Assembly (NCBI GenBank): GCA_902798605.1
Contig: CADBXH010000021.1
Span: forward strand, 1-35,997
DNA from: an uncultured Ruminococcus sp.
GTDB taxonomy: Bacteria; Bacillota_A; Clostridia; Oscillospirales; Acutalibacteraceae
DNA: 35,997 nt
Reading direction: 5' to 3'
Shown: positions 7,221 through 15,409 of the stretch, one piece after another
Layout of the letters: each line of letters starts with the position of its first letter
Numbering within the stretch: position 1 is the stretch's first letter
Made by a program: the position numbers and the translations under genes
Notes under the pieces: model-generated
What the model was told of the DNA's origin: nothing
Databases searched by the model: none
The model's input: only the letters and a program-made list of their open reading frames with translations

Positions 7221-7408
7221 AACACATTTTTTGGGGAGCAGTTATGAATACAATGCTTAACCGTCAAAACAACTTCAGCTTTACATTTAGCTTTACCGTA
7301 TTTACAAGCGGTAGGGTTAATTTGCTATGCTGAAAATGTGTTAGTTATCAAAGTAAACACATAGGGTGTGGCACTTTAACCGAGTGTCACACCCTATTTA
7401 TTTTTTAT
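7221..7408 (+). promoter_or_regulatory. Transcription attenuator with alternative pairings before aroF
   Basis: Segment 1, AACACATTTT (7221-7230), complements segment 2, AAAATGTGTT (7333-7342). ATGTGTT of segment 2 (7336-7342) also complements segment 3, AACACAT (7356-7362), which leads into the terminator. The terminator is a 14-bp stem, TAGGGTGTGGCACT (7362-7375) with 7383-7396 (one G-U), then TTTATTTTTT to 7408. The leader peptide stop is at the edge of segment 2, so ribosome position can choose between structures. Confidence 0.82.
7244..7333 (+). CDS. pheL: Phenylalanine-rich leader peptide (attenuator control peptide)
   Basis: 29-residue ORF with TTGGGGAG as ribosome binding site. Residues 11-20 read FSFTFSFTVF: five Phe codons in ten, just where a ribosome starved of charged tRNA-Phe would stall. 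The stop codon (7331) directly abuts the base-pairing segment 7333-7342. It stands between a consensus promoter and a terminator hairpin ahead of aroF and pheA, the enzymes that begin the shikimate pathway and commit it to Phe. This matches the logic of enterobacterial pheA/pheL attenuation; the gene symbol is by analogy, not homology. Confidence 0.85.
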   Translation: MNTMLNRQNNFSFTFSFTVFTSGRVNLLC

Positions 7409-7424
7409 TAAAGGAGAAATCATT

Positions 7425-8432
7425 ATGATCATCGTTTTAAAACCGTCAACACCGCCGGAGCAGATCCAACTTTTCACCGATAAGCTTTGCAGCGATTATG
7501 AGGTAAAGGTCAACCGCTGGGACGGCGTACACTCAACCGTTTTGGGCTTGATAGGCGACACGCACACGGTCGATATCGAGTATATCGACGCGCAGGATAT
7601 CGTTGAGAGCGTCAAGCGCGTGCAGGAGCCGTACAAAAAGGCAAACCGCAAATTTCATCCCGAAAACACCGTTATAAAAATCAGCGACGAGGTGAGCATC
7701 GGCGACGGGAGCCTGCACATAATGGCAGGCCCCTGCTCGGTCGAGAGCGAGGAGCAGATAGTTGAGATTGCAAAAAGCATAAAGGCTTCCGGCGCTACCC
7801 TGCTTCGCGGCGGCGCGTTCAAGCCAAGAACCTCTCCTTATTCATTCCAAGGGCTTAAATCCGAGGGGCTGGATCTTCTAAAGATAGCCCGCAAGGAAAC
7901 GGGACTTCCCATCGTCACCGAGATAATGCGCACAGAGCATATTGATATGTTTGAAAACGTCGATATTATACAGGTGGGAGCCAGAAATATGCAGAATTTC
8001 GATCTGCTCAAGGAGCTGGGCAAAACAAAAAAGCCCGTGCTTTTGAAGCGCGGACTCTCCGCTACGATCGAGGAGTGGCTGATGAGCGCCGAGTATATCA
8101 TGGCGGGCGGCAACGACAACGTTATCCTGTGTGAGCGCGGGATCCGCACCTTTGAGACCTATACCCGAAACACACTCGACGTCGCGGCGATCCCTATCAT
8201 AAAAGAACTGTCGCACCTGCCCGTTGTGGTCGATCCAAGCCACGCCTCGGGAAAAAGCCGTCTTGTGGAGCCGCTGGCTATGGCGGCTGTCGCTGCGGGA
8301 GCGGACGGACTGATGATAGAGGTACACAACGATCCGCCGCACGCATTGTCCGATGGCGCCCAATCGCTCACGCCGGAGCAATTCAATAATACAGCCAAAA
8401 AGATACTTGCACTGAAGGAGGCGTTAAAATGA
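7425..8432 (+). CDS. aroF: 3-deoxy-7-phosphoheptulonate (DAHP) synthase, type I-beta
   Basis: 335 residues, AAAGGAG before the ATG. Condenses phosphoenolpyruvate and erythrose 4-phosphate to DAHP, first step of aromatic amino acid synthesis. N-terminal ~70 residues form the ferredoxin-like regulatory domain found in type I-beta enzymes such as the Thermotoga one; the barrel follows with MAGPCSVES, GGAFKPRTSPYSFQG, LLKRG and VVDPSHASGKS carrying PEP and metal ligands. Length is normal. It lies 17 nt after the attenuator's T-run and overlaps pheA by 4 nt. Control is probably double: feedback through the N-terminal domain and attenuation through the Phe leader. Confidence 0.95.
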   Translation: MIIVLKPSTPPEQIQLFTDKLCSDYEVKVNRWDGVHSTVLGLIGDTHTVDIEYIDAQDIVESVKRVQEPYKKANRKFHPENTVIKISDEVSIGDGSLHIMAGPCSVESEEQIVEIAKSIKASGATLLRGGAFKPRTSPYSFQGLKSEGLDLLKIARKETGLPIVTEIMRTEHIDMFENVDIIQVGARNMQNFDLLKELGKTKKPVLLKRGLSATIEEWLMSAEYIMAGGNDNVILCERGIRTFETYTRNTLDVAAIPIIKELSHLPVVVDPSHASGKSRLVEPLAMAAVAAGADGLMIEVHNDPPHALSDGAQSLTPEQFNNTAKKILALKEALK

Positions 8433-9319
8433 GTGTCCGTAACAATCTGAGCAATGAGATCCGTCTCGCGGCGCCTGTCGTTGTTACCAATAAAGAAAAG
8501 ATAGCCTATCAGGGCATCAAGGGAGCGAATTCATACGAAGCGGCGCAAAGGCTTTTCCCCGAAAGCGACCTTACGGCGTACAAAAGCTTTGACGATGTAT
8601 TTAGGGCGGTGGAAGACGGCGAATGTGCATACGGCGTTCTGCCCGTGGAGAATTCCACGGCGGGCTCCGTTGCGGCGGTGTATGACCTGATCCTGCGTTA
8701 CCGCTTTTATATCGTCGGCGTTTTGGATCTGCCAATCGACTATTGCCTTGCGGGATTGAAGCAATCGACCCTCGGCGACATCGAAAAGGTAATCTCTCAC
8801 CCTCAGGCTTTGTCGCAGTGCGAGCAGTATATCAGCCGTATGGGGTTTGAATCGGCCGCCTGCTCCAACACCGCCGTAGCCGCGAGGGATACCGCCCGTG
8901 AAAAGCGCCTCAATCTTGCCGCTGTGTGCTCTTACAAGGCTGCCGAGGAATACGGACTGAAAGTCCTCGACGACCATTTGCAGGACAATAAAAACAACAA
9001 AACGCGCTTTATCGTGATTTCCAAAAAGCTGTATATCAACGAAAACGCCAACAAGGTCAGCCTTTGTTTTTCGTTGCCTCACGTAACGGGAGCTTTGTTT
9101 CATATGCTGCAGAGGTTTGACGCTCTCGGTCTCAACCTTACCAAAATCGAATCCAGACCTATACCGGACAAGGATTTCGAGTATCTTTTCTATCTGGATT
9201 TTTCGGGGAGCGTCAAAAGCGAGGGCGTTACAAGCCTGCTTTGCAAACTCAGCGGGGAATTGCCCGAATTCAGCTTCCTCGGTAATTATTATGAAATACA
9301 ATCTGAAAATCAACAGTAA
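8429..9319 (+). CDS. pheA: Prephenate dehydratase with ACT domain
   Basis: 296 residues. Converts prephenate to phenylpyruvate in Phe synthesis. Seen: IAYQGIKGANSYEAA at the start of the catalytic region after ~25 extra N-terminal residues, PVENSTAGSV, the NKTRF motif carrying the catalytic Thr, and a C-terminal ACT domain (from KVSLCFSLPHVTGALF) with ESRP, which binds Phe for feedback inhibition. There is no chorismate mutase domain of the E. coli PheA type; the short N-terminal extension could be a remnant. ATGA overlap with aroF shows co-translation, and both are under the Phe leader. Confidence 0.94.
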   Translation: MSVRNNLSNEIRLAAPVVVTNKEKIAYQGIKGANSYEAAQRLFPESDLTAYKSFDDVFRAVEDGECAYGVLPVENSTAGSVAAVYDLILRYRFYIVGVLDLPIDYCLAGLKQSTLGDIEKVISHPQALSQCEQYISRMGFESAACSNTAVAARDTAREKRLNLAAVCSYKAAEEYGLKVLDDHLQDNKNNKTRFIVISKKLYINENANKVSLCFSLPHVTGALFHMLQRFDALGLNLTKIESRPIPDKDFEYLFYLDFSGSVKSEGVTSLLCKLSGELPEFSFLGNYYEIQSENQQ

Positions 9320-9418
9320 GCAGACCCATTGCCTCATAGAACTTCATGGCGGTTTCGTTGCTTGATCATACGTTAAATGTGATTTTGCAAAATTCAACAA
9401 ATGAATATCATATAACAA

Positions 9419-9451
9419 ACAGGCTGTACCCTAATTGAGAGTACAGCCTGT
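9419..9451. terminator. Bidirectional terminator between pheA and feo genes
   Basis: Perfect 11-bp stem ACAGGCTGTAC (9419-9429) with 9441-9451, between convergent genes. The bases from 9320 to 9418 hold nothing I can identify. Confidence 0.78.
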
Positions 9452-9455
9452 ATAT

Positions 9456-9638
9456 TTACTTTGTTTTTTGATGGCAGGAGCCTTGCATTGCGCAGCCCTT
9501 GCAGTTGCCGCAGTTGCAAACTACGGATTTGCCCTGCTTTTTCTTTTTCACCATACTGATGATGATAGCGGCTACAATGCCGAGCAGCACCGCGCATATT
9601 ATGATCGTCCAGATATTACCTGCGATCCATTGGAGCAT
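9456..9638 (-). CDS. FeoB-associated Cys-rich membrane protein
   Basis: 60 residues: a membrane segment at about 8-30 (IWTIIICAVLLGIVAA), a KKKK stop-transfer signal, then a Cys-rich tail VVCNCGNCKGCAMQGSCH. This is the small FeoB-associated protein of Clostridia (Pfam family of 'virus attachment protein p12' type, by memory). It follows feoB by 12 nt on the same strand. The Cys cluster may bind Fe2+ or a Fe-S cluster on the cytoplasmic side of the FeoB channel; this role is inferred from context. Confidence 0.85.
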   Translation of the reverse strand: MLQWIAGNIWTIIICAVLLGIVAAIIISMVKKKKQGKSVVCNCGNCKGCAMQGSCHQKTK

Positions 9639-9650
9639 AAGATCAACTCC

Positions 9651-12128
9651 TTACTTTATTTTAACTTTTTTAGTCAGCTTGTTTGCTTCTTTGTACGGCT
9701 TAAAGAGCATAAACAGCATAAATGCGATCAGCAGGACCGAGATTATCAATCCGATGATGTTCAGGTTGCCTGTGAACGCGCCGCCGATCTGGTTGATGCA
9801 CAGGGCGATAACATAGGCAAATACACATTCATAAGCGATCGCGAAGAACGTCCATTTAGCAGAGTTCATCTCTCTCTTGATAGCGCCCATAGCCGCGAAG
9901 CACGGTGCGCAGAGCAGGTTGAATACAAGGAAAGAGAAACCGGTGACCGCGGTGAACTGCTGTGCCAGTACAGCCCAGACAGATTGATCTCCGCCGCCGT
10001 AGAGCACGCCCATTGTGCCGACGATGTTTTCCTTTGCGATAAGGCCTGTGATAGACGCCACAGCCGCCTGCCAGTTGCCCCAGCCGAGAGGCGCAAAGAT
10101 CCAGGCGATGCCGTTGCCTATGATCGCGAGAATACTGTTGCCGATCTCGTCATCAGCGAGCATCGTAAACGAGCCGTCGACCCAGCCGAAGCGGCTAAGG
10201 AACCAGAGCACGATGGTCGAAAGCAGGATGATCGTACCCGCCTTTTTGATGAACGACCAGCCGCGCTCCCACATAGAGCGGAGCACGTTGCCGATTGTCG
10301 GCAGGTGATACGCCGGAAGCTCCATAACAAACGGAGCGGGCTCGCCTGCAAAGGGCTTTGTCTTTTTCAGCATAATGCCCGAGATAATGATTGCCGCCAT
10401 ACCGATGAAGTACGCGCTTGTTGCTATCCACGGCGACTTTCCGAAGATAGCGCCCGCGATCAACGCGATAAACGGTATCTTAGCGCCGCAGGGGATAAAT
10501 GTTGTTGTCATTACGGTCATACGGCGGTCGCGCTCATTTTCAATGGTACGCGACGCCATGATTCCGGGAATTCCGCAGCCTGTTCCGATAAGGATCGGGA
10601 TAAACGATTTGCCCGAAAGACCAAAGCGGCGGAATATCCTGTCGAGCACGAAGGCGATACGCGCCATATATCCGCAGGATTCCAAGATAGCCAGCAGCAG
10701 GAAGAGCACGAGCATCTGCGGTACAAATCCGAGTACCGCGCCTACGCCCGCGATGATACCGTCGAGTATCAGGCTTTGCAGCCATTCGGGAGCGTTTGCG
10801 GCTTCAAGCCAGTTGCCTACGATCGCGGGGATACCCGGTACCCAGATCCCGAACTCGGCGGGATCGTCCGATTTGCCCTCGTTCTTCTCAAAGGTCTCTG
10901 CGGCTTCCTTTACATCCTCGCCGCTTGAGGTCTCCTCAGATACCTCGAGGGTCTCCTCGTCCTCGACCTCATATGTAAACTCATCATTATCTTTTGCACT
11001 TGCGGCGAATTTTTTAACTTCAGCGATCGCCGTGTCGGGATCGTATTCCTCGCTCTCAAAATCAAGAGCTGCCAAAACCGCGTCATTGCCTGCGGCTTCC
11101 GCAGAGCCTGTCAATACGCCGATCGCTTCTGCCTGTTCCTCTGACTGTGCCGTGCCGATTCCGAACAGGTGCCAGCCGTCGCCGAAAACTCCGTCGTTCA
11201 TCCAGTCGGTAGCAAGCTTTCCTACGCCGACCATAGAGATGTAGTATACAAGGAACATCACAAGGATAAATATAGGCAGACCGAGCCAGCGGTTGGTCAC
11301 GACCTTGTCGATCTTATCTGATCTTGACATCTGTCCCTTTTGCTTGTTCTTGTAAACGCCGTTGATGATCTTGCCGATATACAGATAACGCTCGTTGGTG
11401 ATGATGCTCTCCGCGTCGTCGTCGTATTCTTCCTCAACAGCTTTGATGTCTTTTTCAACGTGATTTTTGGTTTCTTCCGTCAGACCTATCTTTTCAATAA
11501 CCTTGTCATCGCGCTCAAAAATCTTGATAGCGTACCAGCGTTGTTGCTCCTCGGGCATTTCGTGAACGCAGGCTTCCTCAATGTGAGCGATAGCGTGCTC
11601 CACCGAGCCCTCAAAGGTGTGCTTGGGCACAGGCTTCTTTTCCTCGGCGGCTTTGATCGCCGCTTCGGCTGCCTCTTGGATTCCTATGCTTTTCAGCGCG
11701 GAGATCTCAATGACCTTGCAGCCCAAAGCGCGCGCCAGCTCCTTGGTGTTGATTTTAACGCCCGTTTTTTCAACAACGTCCATCATATTGATAGCGACAA
11801 CAACGGGGATGCCCAGCTCGCAAAGCTGAGTTGTAAGATACAGGTTTCTTTCAAGGTTAGTGCCGTCAACGATGTTGAGTATCGCGTCGGGGCGCTCGTC
11901 GATCAGGTAGTTACGCGCAACGACCTCCTCCATTGTGTAGGGGGAGAGGGAGTAGATTCCCGGCAGGTCGGTGATCGTAACATCGCTGTGCTTTTTAAGC
12001 TTGCCTTCCTTTTTTTCAACAGTAACGCCGGGCCAGTTGCCGACGAATTGGTTCGCGCCCGTCAGCGCGTTGAACAGCGTTGTTTTACCGCTGTTGGGGT
12101 TGCCCGCAAGGGCAATCGTCGTCTTCAT
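9651..12128 (-). CDS. feoB: Ferrous iron transport protein B
   Basis: 825 residues. N-terminal GTPase: P-loop GNPNSGKTTLFN (9-20), switch region NWPGVTVEKKEG (31-42), DLPG (54-57), NMMD (114-117). A helical spacer follows, then the transporter core with Gate motifs ESCGYMAR (483-490) and IPCGAKIPF, and LLCAPCFAAMG near the end. Imports Fe2+ across the cytoplasmic membrane. Odd feature: between the first membrane segment (about 283-301) and the next (from ~452) lies an extra ~105-residue acidic, Glu/Asp/Ala-rich stretch (about 323-428). Downstream of two feoA genes and the phased operators, so it is probably iron-repressed. Confidence 0.95.
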   Translation of the reverse strand: MKTTIALAGNPNSGKTTLFNALTGANQFVGNWPGVTVEKKEGKLKKHSDVTITDLPGIYSLSPYTMEEVVARNYLIDERPDAILNIVDGTNLERNLYLTTQLCELGIPVVVAINMMDVVEKTGVKINTKELARALGCKVIEISALKSIGIQEAAEAAIKAAEEKKPVPKHTFEGSVEHAIAHIEEACVHEMPEEQQRWYAIKIFERDDKVIEKIGLTEETKNHVEKDIKAVEEEYDDDAESIITNERYLYIGKIINGVYKNKQKGQMSRSDKIDKVVTNRWLGLPIFILVMFLVYYISMVGVGKLATDWMNDGVFGDGWHLFGIGTAQSEEQAEAIGVLTGSAEAAGNDAVLAALDFESEEYDPDTAIAEVKKFAASAKDNDEFTYEVEDEETLEVSEETSSGEDVKEAAETFEKNEGKSDDPAEFGIWVPGIPAIVGNWLEAANAPEWLQSLILDGIIAGVGAVLGFVPQMLVLFLLLAILESCGYMARIAFVLDRIFRRFGLSGKSFIPILIGTGCGIPGIMASRTIENERDRRMTVMTTTFIPCGAKIPFIALIAGAIFGKSPWIATSAYFIGMAAIIISGIMLKKTKPFAGEPAPFVMELPAYHLPTIGNVLRSMWERGWSFIKKAGTIILLSTIVLWFLSRFGWVDGSFTMLADDEIGNSILAIIGNGIAWIFAPLGWGNWQAAVASITGLIAKENIVGTMGVLYGGGDQSVWAVLAQQFTAVTGFSFLVFNLLCAPCFAAMGAIKREMNSAKWTFFAIAYECVFAYVIALCINQIGGAFTGNLNIIGLIISVLLIAFMLFMLFKPYKEANKLTKKVKIK

Positions 12129-12252
12129 ATAAGTTCCTCATTTCTGCCGGGTGCCCCGGCTGTCAGTGCGCCTTTGGATCACGTCGTTATAAACTAAGGT
12201 TTTATTAACGGCGCATCAAATGCGAGATAGTACGGTCGATTTAATGCTTATG

Positions 12253-12268
12253 GTTAGCGTTGGGTAAC
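12253..12268. promoter_or_regulatory. Degenerate DtxR-type box between feoA and feoB
   Basis: GTTAGC-GTTG-GGTAAC differs at one position from the palindrome GTTAGC-N4-GCTAAC found upstream of the operon. It lies in the 153-nt gap between feoA and feoB (12129-12281), which otherwise holds a small GCCGGG/CCCGGC-type hairpin near 12140-12160. May mark a secondary iron-controlled start for feoB. Confidence 0.4.
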
Positions 12269-12281
12269 TTTTGGGCAAAAA

Positions 12282-12503
12282 TTACTCGACTTCAACCATT
12301 TCGGCGTCGGCCTTGCGGATAGAAAGCTGATATCCTCTCACGGTGACCTCCATCGGATCGCCCAGCGGAGCGACCTTTTGCACCTTGATATCAACGCCCT
12401 TGGTGATGCCCATATCCATAATGCGGCGCTTGACCGCGCCCTCACCGTGGAGCTTTTTGACCTTGCAGGAGCTGCCGACAGCAACCTCTCTGAGTGTTTT
12501 CAT
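12282..12503 (-). CDS. feoA: Ferrous iron transport protein A (FeoA, SH3-like)
   Basis: 73 residues with AAGGAGGT ahead of the ATG. FeoA signature: VGSSCKVKKLHGEGAVKRRIMDMGITKG and a final strand GYQLSIRKADAEMVEV. FeoA is a small SH3-fold cytoplasmic protein that supports FeoB. It is the second of two FeoA-type genes in the operon and the one closer to the classical family; feoB follows 153 nt downstream. Confidence 0.92.
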   Translation of the reverse strand: MKTLREVAVGSSCKVKKLHGEGAVKRRIMDMGITKGVDIKVQKVAPLGDPMEVTVRGYQLSIRKADAEMVEVE

Positions 12504-12615
12504 ACTTGACCTCCTTGTAATTATTTATTGAAGCTTTTGATCCCGCCGTTAATGAACGTGTGAAAACTACAGACGTATTAATAGGCGGATATGGGTGCAG
12601 AGTCACGCTGCCTCC

Positions 12616-12825
12616 TCAAATCATAATTTTTTGCGCCATTTCTTTGCTTATTGCGATTCGCGCATTTTTCACATTTACAATCAAATTACCGCCCATAGAG
12701 TTGACGACCGTAACCACAGCGCCCGATACAAAGCCTAAGTTTTGCAGGTGCGCCCTGACCTCAGCGTTTCCGCCGATTCGTTTGATTATGTTTTCTTCTC
12801 CTAAAGCGGCAAGTGTAAGCGGCAT
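12616..12825 (-). CDS. FeoA-family protein, first gene of the feo operon
   Basis: 69 residues starting MPLTLAALGEENIIKRI, with GGAGGT before the ATG. It shows the FeoA pattern (GGNAEVRAHLQNLGFVSGAVVTVV, then NLIVNVKNARIAISKEMAQKI) but diverges from the second copy. Tandem feoA genes ahead of feoB are common in Clostridia. The start lies only 16 nt from the nearest operator palindrome, so it is the first gene read from the iron-controlled promoter. Confidence 0.88.
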   Translation of the reverse strand: MPLTLAALGEENIIKRIGGNAEVRAHLQNLGFVSGAVVTVVNSMGGNLIVNVKNARIAISKEMAQKIMI

Positions 12826-12841
12826 AAATATACCTCCGTTT

Positions 12842-12925
12842 GTTAGCTATGGCTAACTGTTTGTTTGAAATATAGGTTAGCTTTGGCTAACTTTAGAACA
12901 AAAAATATAGTTAGCTACAACTAAC
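12842..12925. promoter_or_regulatory. Three DtxR-type operator palindromes, 34-bp phased
   Basis: GTTAGC-N4-GCTAAC palindromes at 12842-12857 and 12876-12891, and a variant GTTAGC-TACA-ACTAAC at 12910-12925. Start-to-start distance is exactly 34 bp both times. All lie between the feo promoter -10 and the first feoA. They resemble DtxR/IdeR iron boxes (TTAGGTTAGCCTAACCTAA), and a DtxR-type gene is at 17209. Confidence 0.88.
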
Positions 12926-12933
12926 CCGATACT

Positions 12934-12962
12934 AATATATCATATGATTTGAATATTGTCAA
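12934..12962 (-). promoter_or_regulatory. Promoter of the feoA-feoA-feoB operon
   Basis: On the minus strand TTGACA (12962-12957), 17-bp spacer, TATATT (12939-12934). The first operator starts 8 bp past the -10, so a bound repressor would cover the transcript start. The architecture is identical at 17100-17152. Confidence 0.87.
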
Positions 12963-12988
12963 GTTTTAATTTGCGTCATTAAGAAAAA

Positions 12989-13016
12989 CGGCGGATATCC
13001 AGCCTGATATCCGCCG
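12989..13016 (-). terminator. Terminator of the DUF3793-ABC transporter operon
   Basis: Perfect 11-bp stem CGGCGGATATC (12989-12999) with 13006-13016, followed on the minus strand by TTTTTCTT. It lies 5 nt past the permease stop codon. Confidence 0.83.
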
Positions 13017-13021
13017 ATCGG

Positions 13022-15409
13022 TCAATCAGCGCATTTGAGCGCTTCTACCATATCTATTTTCTTGTTTTTCCGCGCTACCATCAAGCCGACCAAGAGCGAA
13101 ACGCCAAAGGTCAAAAGGATCGAAACGCAGAAGGTGAGAGGCCCGAGCATCAGCTTCATTTCATACTCGCCCGCAAGCGCCGTGAGCAGCCACTGCAGCA
13201 CGCCTACTCCCGCGGGGAGTCCGATTATCACACCGATAAAGGTAAGCCAGATGTTTTGCGAGATAAGCAGTTTTCCTATTGCGCGGTTGCGGAAGCCGAG
13301 CACCTTTAAGGTCGCGAGCTCGCGCGAGCGCTCAACATAGCTCATAACGCCAAGGTTGTAAAGCACTACAACGCCGAGCATAGCGGCGGCGACCACAAGG
13401 ATGATTACCATACTGTCCATTATCTGCACAAAGCTGTTGAAGGTATCCATCAGCTGCGCCTTGTCCTGCTTGCCCGAGATCAAATCTTTTGCGGAGATAT
13501 CCGAAGCCGTTTTATCGGTATAGATCGAAGAAATGCTGTAGTCTATCCCCAGCTTATCGGCAAGCGCGTCCGTCATAGTCACGCTCTCGGTCATCACCGA
13601 GCGGTTATAGCCGAGCACCTTCACCCTGTAGGTGTCTTTTGAGCCGTAGGGCGAAAATTCTATCTCGTCGCCTATCTCAGCCCTGTCCTTCAATCTGAGG
13701 CAGAGGTATACGCCCTCATCACTGAGGTCAATACGGTTGTTGTCCTCGTCAATTACGTTGAACAGGCCGTTTGGGTTGCGGATAATATCAAGCGTAACGG
13801 TGTCGCCGTCAAGGCTGATACCCGTAAGGCTCTCCCAATCGCCGTCAAGCTCCTTGCATAGAGCCTTTGACTTCTCCAAATCGGCGTCGTCAACAAGGTT
13901 GACCTTTGTCGTGTAGTTACTTATATCGTTGTCGAGCAAATCCAAAAAGCCCGACATTGTGTCGCGCATACCCAAGCCGCCGACCATCAGCACCATACAG
14001 CCGATGATGCCGAACAATGTCATTGCCGAACGGCTCTTGTGACGGCTTAGGTCGCGGATATTCCACTTTGTGCCAAAGTGCAGCTTATCCCAAAAACGGA
14101 AGCGCTCAAAGAATACCTTTCGCATTTTCTTGGGAGTATACGGCCGCAGCGCGTCCGCGGCAGTGCCCTTTAGCTGCCTGCGGACGGACAGATAGCTTAT
14201 AAGCGTAAGCAGTCCTACCGTTGCCGCCATAACGGGGTAGCAGAATTCGGGGATAGCGGCGCCCCAGTCGGGCATATCAAAGTAAGTGCCCATCATTCCG
14301 CCCTCGCTCATTATCGCCTTGCAGACTACGTAGCCGAGAGCAACGCCGAGCGCCGTTCCGATCAATCCGATGAACAGACCGTATGAGGTATAGTGACGAA
14401 ATATACGGCGGTTTTTAAAGCCCAGCGCTTTGAGCGTACCGATCTGAGTTTTTTCCTTTGTGGCGATACGGTGCATAGTCGTCACCATCGTGAGGATCGC
14501 TATCAGGAGGAACAGCACGGGGAGCACGGAGCCCATTGTTTTGCCTTCCTCAGCCTCGCCGCTTGACTCCTTATATACAACGTGGTCGTCCTTGGACGTC
14601 ACCATAATAGTCCTGCCGAGCGCGTCCTTTACCTTGTCCTCGAGCGTTTCCTTTGACAGATCGGAGCATAGATTAACCTGAGCGTAGACCTTGTCGAGCG
14701 CTTCGTCTACCGCCTTGCCGGTCAAAAGCTTTTTGACGCTTTCATCGAGCATTTCTTTGGGTACGCCTGATTTTTTAAGCTCGGCGGTTATATTGTCTTT
14801 CAGTTTTGTTTTGACCGTTTCTCTTAGCTTTTTGGGGGAGATATATGCGTAGCCGTAGGTATTGTAATCGGGCATCATCTGGTTTTTGTCGGCGACGCAG
14901 ATCATATGCTCGCCCGACTTTATCAAGCCGACTGTTTTTCCTTTTATTTCGGTTCCCTGAAAATCAAGAGCGAGTTCATCGCCTATTTCATAACCGTTCG
15001 CGGCGGCGAATTTATCGCTCAGCCAAAAGCCGTCGCCGTTCTCGTCATATGCCGCGCCGTCAGTAACGATAAAGGTCGAAATCGTATAGTTCTCGCTAAC
15101 GTCAAGCGCGAGGCTTTTATTTTTTTCGCCTTTGATATCAAGGTTGACGGAAAGATACCGGGTCGCCGCGTCAACGCCGTCAATATCCGCTATTTTATCT
15201 AAATCGTCCTTTGTGAAGCCCTTTTCGGAATAAAGGCGGTAATCGGCGTAGTTGGTGTCCTCAAAGAATTTGCCCGTGTCGACCTCAATCGACTTCCACT
15301 CCATATTGAAGCCGAGGAACATTCCCATACCGAGCGTTATCATGATCACCATCGAGATAAACTGCGCCTTGTAGCTCCACGCGGTACGGAATAATTTGCG
15401 TATCAGCAT
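13022..15409 (-). CDS. Large FtsX/MacB-type ABC transporter permease
   Basis: About 795 residues. I take the ATG at 15409, whose GAGGTGG lies 7 nt upstream; it forms a TAATG stop-start overlap with the ATPase gene. An ATG at 15415 is possible but too close to that site. Layout: N-terminal membrane helix, a large extracytoplasmic domain (about 45-290), a three-helix FtsX block with MHRIATKEKTQIGTLKALGF, another helix at the middle (SAMTLFGIIGCMVLMVGGL), a second extracytoplasmic domain, and a C-terminal FtsX block with YVERSRELATLKVLGF. This is the duplicated FtsX permease of peptide, lipid or macrolide efflux systems. The substrate is unknown; co-location with metal-linked genes is the only hint. 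Confidence 0.88.
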   Translation of the reverse strand: MLIRKLFRTAWSYKAQFISMVIMITLGMGMFLGFNMEWKSIEVDTGKFFEDTNYADYRLYSEKGFTKDDLDKIADIDGVDAATRYLSVNLDIKGEKNKSLALDVSENYTISTFIVTDGAAYDENGDGFWLSDKFAAANGYEIGDELALDFQGTEIKGKTVGLIKSGEHMICVADKNQMMPDYNTYGYAYISPKKLRETVKTKLKDNITAELKKSGVPKEMLDESVKKLLTGKAVDEALDKVYAQVNLCSDLSKETLEDKVKDALGRTIMVTSKDDHVVYKESSGEAEEGKTMGSVLPVLFLLIAILTMVTTMHRIATKEKTQIGTLKALGFKNRRIFRHYTSYGLFIGLIGTALGVALGYVVCKAIMSEGGMMGTYFDMPDWGAAIPEFCYPVMAATVGLLTLISYLSVRRQLKGTAADALRPYTPKKMRKVFFERFRFWDKLHFGTKWNIRDLSRHKSRSAMTLFGIIGCMVLMVGGLGMRDTMSGFLDLLDNDISNYTTKVNLVDDADLEKSKALCKELDGDWESLTGISLDGDTVTLDIIRNPNGLFNVIDEDNNRIDLSDEGVYLCLRLKDRAEIGDEIEFSPYGSKDTYRVKVLGYNRSVMTESVTMTDALADKLGIDYSISSIYTDKTASDISAKDLISGKQDKAQLMDTFNSFVQIMDSMVIILVVAAAMLGVVVLYNLGVMSYVERSRELATLKVLGFRNRAIGKLLISQNIWLTFIGVIIGLPAGVGVLQWLLTALAGEYEMKLMLGPLTFCVSILLTFGVSLLVGLMVARKNKKIDMVEALKCAD

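Noticed and set aside
9435..10928. 497-codon open frame on the plus strand
   Set aside because: Antisense to feoB; composition is that of a shadow frame (His/Asp/Arg-rich, no domain), while the minus strand encodes a complete FeoB.
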